From Desulfoprunum benzoelyticum (GTDB lineage Bacteria; Desulfobacterota; Desulfobulbia; Desulfobulbales; Desulfocapsaceae): a stretch of DNA of 64,000 nt. The notes beneath the pieces were generated by a model, which saw nothing but the letters and a program-made list of their open reading frames with translations, was not told the origin of the DNA and made no database searches. Shown one piece after another: positions 61,201-64,000 of the stretch. The stretch covers positions 1 through 64,000 of the forward strand of contig NZ_JACHEO010000014.1 in NCBI RefSeq assembly GCF_014201505.1, read 5' to 3'. Every line of letters starts with the position of its first letter. Position 1 is the first letter of the stretch. The position numbers were made by a program, and so were the translations under genes.

Positions 61201-63648
61201 ATGCCGATCCACAAGATCAGTCCCGAGAACGCATGTCTTCAATGCCCGCAGGAGATGTTCACCTTTGAAACGACCGACGAGATCCATGATGTCGCTCATA
61301 TCGTCGGTCAGGATCGCGCCTTGGAAGCCGTCGAGTTCGGTATCGGCATCGAGCACAAGGGTTTCAACCTGTTTGTCATCGGCCCCCAGGGGACCGGACG
61401 CCATACCGTCATCCGTTCGTTTATCGACCAGAAGGCCCTGACCCTGCAGGCGCCCCGGGACTGGTGCTACGTCAACAACTTCCGTCAGTCCCACAAGCCC
61501 CTGGCCTTCGATTTCCCCCAGGGGGAGTCGCTGGTCTTCAAGAAAGAGATGCATGACCTCATCGATTCGCTGCGGGTGACGCTGAGCACCGTTTTCGAAG
61601 GTGACGACTTCAAGTCTCGCATCAAGGCGGTCAACGAGGAGTTTAAACGCAAAGTCGACCGTCTCTACCACCAGGTCGAAGAACAGGCCAAGCGGGAAAG
61701 CATTGCGGTCGTCAAAAGCGAGCAGGGGATCATGGTGGCGCCGATCGACGGCGCCGGCAACATTCTCGATACCGAATCCTTTCGCAAACTGCCCGAGGCG
61801 GTCCGCCAGCGGATCGATGAACTGATTGAAAAATACCAGACCGTCCTGCAGGACGGTCTGCAGCAGGTCACCCAGATGAAGCGGGAAGCGGAAGGGGCGA
61901 AAAACAAGATCAAGGAGGACCTGGCCCGCCAGGTGGTCTCCAGTCTGACCAGCGCCCTGAAAAGCAAATATCAGAGCCGGGCGGCGCTGCATCAGTATCT
62001 GCAGGATGTTGAAAACGACATTATCGAACGGGTCGACGATTTTCTGTATCGCGCCGAAGAGGGTCGGGAAAACTTCATCAACCTGATGACCGCCCATGTC
62101 CCGTCGTTTGACCGCTACGAGGTCAACGTTCTCGTCGCCAATGAAAGCTCCAGCGCGCCGGTGGTCTACGAGGATCTGCCGACGTACCAGAATCTCCATG
62201 GCCGTATCGAAAACTGGGCGAAAATGGGCATGCTGTCGACCCATTTCACCCTGATCAAACCGGGTTCGCTGCACATGGCCAACGGCGGGTATATCATCAT
62301 CGATGCCCGGCGGCTGCTGATGCAACCGTATGCCTACGAGGGGCTGAAGCGGACCCTGCGCGCCAGGCAGATCCGGATCGAGCCGCTGGAGCGGCTGCTC
62401 GGTTTCATGAATACCGTCTCGCTCGAGCCGGAGCCGATCCCACTGCGGGCCAAGGTCGTGCTGATCGGTGATGCGTATCTCTACTACCTGCTGAAACACT
62501 ACGACGCCGAATTCGACTCGCTGTTCAAGGTCCAGGTCGATTTCGAACATGCCATGGACCGGACGCCGGAGAACGTCCGCCTCTATTCCTCGCTGGTCGC
62601 CGGCATGGTCCAGTCCGAGAAACTGCTGGCCCTCGACCGCAGCGGCATGGCCCGGCTGGTGGAGCACAGCGCCAGGGTGGCGGGAGATTCGGGCAAGATA
62701 TCCCTCTATCTCGAACAGTTCTGCGACATCGTCAAGGAGGCCGATTATCTGGCGCGAAAGAACGATAAGGCCGTGATCTCAGCAGTCGAGATCGTGGCGG
62801 CGCTGGCGGCGGCCCGGCGCCGGGCCGGTCGCATCCGGGACCGGATGTTTGAATACATCGACCAGGGCATCCGCCATATCGCCACCGACGGCGAGGAGGT
62901 GGGACAGATCAACGGGCTGTCGGTCATCTCCCTTGGTTCCTCTTCGTTCGGCATCCCTTCGCGGATCACCGCCCTGACCCGGCCGGGCAAGGAAGGCGAA
63001 CTGATCGACATCGAAAAGAAAGTGGAACTTGGTGGTCCTATCCATTCGAAAGGGGTATTGATCCTCGAGTCGTTCCTCCGGGCCCGTTATCTGCGGACCA
63101 TGCCGATCGGCCTGCGGGCGAGCCTGGTGTTCGAGCAGTCCTACGGCGGCGTCGAGGGTGACAGCGCCTCCTGCGCCGAACTGTGCGCACTGCTCTCGTC
63201 CCTGGCAGGTGCCCCGATCAGGCAAACGCTGGCGATAACCGGATCGGTGAGCCAGCGGGGTGAGGTGCAGGCGATCGGCGGGGTCAACGAAAAGATCGAG
63301 GGATTTTACGATCTCTGTCAGGGGCGGGGCCTGACCGGCGGGCAGGGGGTCATTATCCCCGAAGCCAATGTTCGTCACCTGATGCTGAAGGAGGAGGTGG
63401 TGGAGGCGGTGGCGAGCGGGACCTTCCATCTCTGGTCCGTCAGCCATGTCGATGAGGCGATTGAACTGCTGACCGGCATTTCAGCCGGTGAACGCGGCGC
63501 CGACGGGGAATATCCGGATGACAGCATCAACGGCAGGGCGGAGAATGCCCTGAAACAATTCGTTCTCAATCTCCGGGCCTTCGATAAACCCAGGAAGGAC
63601 GAGGAGAAAGACGACGGAGAGGCGTTGGATGCGGCACCATCTTCGTGA
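61201..63648 (+). CDS. LonB-like AAA+ protease
   Basis: 815 residues. The AAA part (residues 1 to about 575) has a Walker A variant GPQGTGRHT (61-69), with arginine in place of the usual lysine, as common in this Lon-related subfamily, and a Walker B-like YIIIDA near 363-368. The C-terminal Lon protease domain has the catalytic pair Ser655 (EGDSASC) and Lys698 (GVNEKI), 43 residues apart as in E. coli Lon. It degrades damaged or regulatory proteins. The ribosome site AGAGGTGAG lies just upstream. Its stop overlaps the start of the next gene (GTGA), so the two may be co-translated. Confidence 0.9.
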   Translation: MPIHKISPENACLQCPQEMFTFETTDEIHDVAHIVGQDRALEAVEFGIGIEHKGFNLFVIGPQGTGRHTVIRSFIDQKALTLQAPRDWCYVNNFRQSHKPLAFDFPQGESLVFKKEMHDLIDSLRVTLSTVFEGDDFKSRIKAVNEEFKRKVDRLYHQVEEQAKRESIAVVKSEQGIMVAPIDGAGNILDTESFRKLPEAVRQRIDELIEKYQTVLQDGLQQVTQMKREAEGAKNKIKEDLARQVVSSLTSALKSKYQSRAALHQYLQDVENDIIERVDDFLYRAEEGRENFINLMTAHVPSFDRYEVNVLVANESSSAPVVYEDLPTYQNLHGRIENWAKMGMLSTHFTLIKPGSLHMANGGYIIIDARRLLMQPYAYEGLKRTLRARQIRIEPLERLLGFMNTVSLEPEPIPLRAKVVLIGDAYLYYLLKHYDAEFDSLFKVQVDFEHAMDRTPENVRLYSSLVAGMVQSEKLLALDRSGMARLVEHSARVAGDSGKISLYLEQFCDIVKEADYLARKNDKAVISAVEIVAALAAARRRAGRIRDRMFEYIDQGIRHIATDGEEVGQINGLSVISLGSSSFGIPSRITALTRPGKEGELIDIEKKVELGGPIHSKGVLILESFLRARYLRTMPIGLRASLVFEQSYGGVEGDSASCAELCALLSSLAGAPIRQTLAITGSVSQRGEVQAIGGVNEKIEGFYDLCQGRGLTGGQGVIIPEANVRHLMLKEEVVEAVASGTFHLWSVSHVDEAIELLTGISAGERGADGEYPDDSINGRAENALKQFVLNLRAFDKPRKDEEKDDGEALDAAPSS

Positions 63649-64000
63649 ACGCCGCTCTTCCCTGGGGGGCATTCTCTCGTGATATTATCGCTACCACTGC
63701 GGCCAATCTGCTGCTGATTGCCACCGCGATGCCGTCAATCGCCGGCGATGCCAGGGGGTATGTGCCGGCGCCGCCGGGGACGAAGAGAGTCCTGCTTCAT
63801 TTTAGGCACTCGTCGGGAAATAACCGGTACAGAAGCGGCGACAAGGCGGCGACGGATTTCAATCTCGACTCCAACCTCCAGATCCTGAGACCGCTGTACT
63901 GCTCATCGTTGGCCTCGATGCCGGTATCGATTCAGGCCCTTATCCTCTCTGGTGGCACGGTGGTTGACGGCGCCAGTGTCGGCAACCAGTTCCCTCGTCA
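63645..64000 (+). CDS. Outer-membrane SphA/MetA-pathway-like protein, partial
   Basis: Open to the window end (118 codons present). It begins with GTG at 63645, overlapping the Lon-like stop codon by 4 bases (GTGA). A signal-like hydrophobic stretch ends in SIAGDARG, followed by 'YVPAPPGTKRVLLHFRHSSG', which resembles the start of the 'MetA-pathway of phenol degradation' (SphA-like) barrel proteins. Only the N-terminal part can be seen, and the family assignment is tentative. Confidence 0.58.
   Translation, partial: MNAALPWGAFSRDIIATTAANLLLIATAMPSIAGDARGYVPAPPGTKRVLLHFRHSSGNNRYRSGDKAATDFNLDSNLQILRPLYCSSLASMPVSIQALILSGGTVVDGASVGNQFPR

Noticed and set aside
60970-62667. Long open frame (565 codons) on the minus strand
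   Set aside because: Antisense of the Lon-like gene, whose motifs are unambiguous; the frame is low in protein-like signals.
1-64000. CRISPR arrays, tRNA and rRNA genes
   Set aside because: No regularly spaced repeats, tRNA cloverleaf or rRNA-like sequence was noticed on either strand.

Overview
The window reads as chromosomal DNA from a Gram-negative bacterium with an outer membrane: it carries TamA/TamB, LptB/F/G, a TRAP transporter and KefC. GC content is about 55-60 percent by eye. The gene mix (glutaredoxin fused to a ferredoxin:thioredoxin-reductase catalytic domain, acetyl-CoA hydrolase fused to GNAT, XdhC next to an HD protein, a LonB-like AAA protease, many small zinc-ribbon proteins) suggests a Desulfobacterota lineage such as Desulfobulbales. 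That placement is inference; there is no rRNA or marker gene here. No rRNA, tRNA, CRISPR array or intact insertion sequence was seen.

Layout. 1-0.6 kb: decayed IS1595-type transposase. 0.7-7.8 kb: two different DASS/SLC13 anion permeases (one with four TrkA-C domains), an MFS exporter and a small zinc ribbon. 8.7-13.6 kb: a FabG/PhaB-type reductase behind a repeat-rich promoter, a truncated VOC gene, a GT2 glycosyltransferase, small proteins and a B12/radical SAM enzyme. 13.7-19.7 kb: tamA-tamB, with TamA carrying a lipobox. 19.8-23.0 kb: a decayed scrap of a cyclopropane-synthase-like gene, then a dctPQM TRAP operon. 23.2-27.7 kb: a tightly overlapping four-gene lipid-modification operon (DUF2177, DUF1295, FAD amine-oxidase-like, DUF1365-CFA synthase fusion). 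27.9-41 kb: stress and redox genes (PPOX-like, Grx-FTR, KefF/KefC, FMN reductase, MscS, Usp), a DUF1566 protein, XdhC/HD and an acyl-CoA transferase-GNAT fusion.

41.3-59.9 kb is the most interesting part: an apparently complete bacterial ceramide (sphingolipid) locus. It holds serine palmitoyltransferase, a dedicated acyl carrier protein, a fatty acyl-AMP ligase, a CerR-like epimerase-fold reductase and a bacterial ceramide-synthase-like GNAT protein. Mixed in are genes that could build and export a phospho-headgroup sphingolipid: a DAGK-type lipid kinase, a nucleotidyltransferase-fold protein with Tam41-like motifs, a CDP-alcohol phosphatidyltransferase, two sugar-type nucleotidyltransferases, a metallophosphoesterase, an MsbA-like ABC exporter, LptB, LptF, LptG and a secreted DUF3108-like protein. 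The proposed flow is serine + acyl-CoA/ACP -> 3-ketosphinganine -> (acyl transfer and reduction) ceramide -> ceramide phosphate -> CDP-activated intermediate -> anionic phosphosphingolipid -> Lpt-type bridge to the outer membrane. The first part follows the Caulobacter pathway; the Tam41-like activation step and the Lpt export step are inference.

60.1-64 kb: a zinc-ribbon protein, a LonB-like protease (Ser655/Lys698 dyad) with a good sigma70 promoter, and the start of an outer-membrane SphA/MetA-like protein that runs off the window end.
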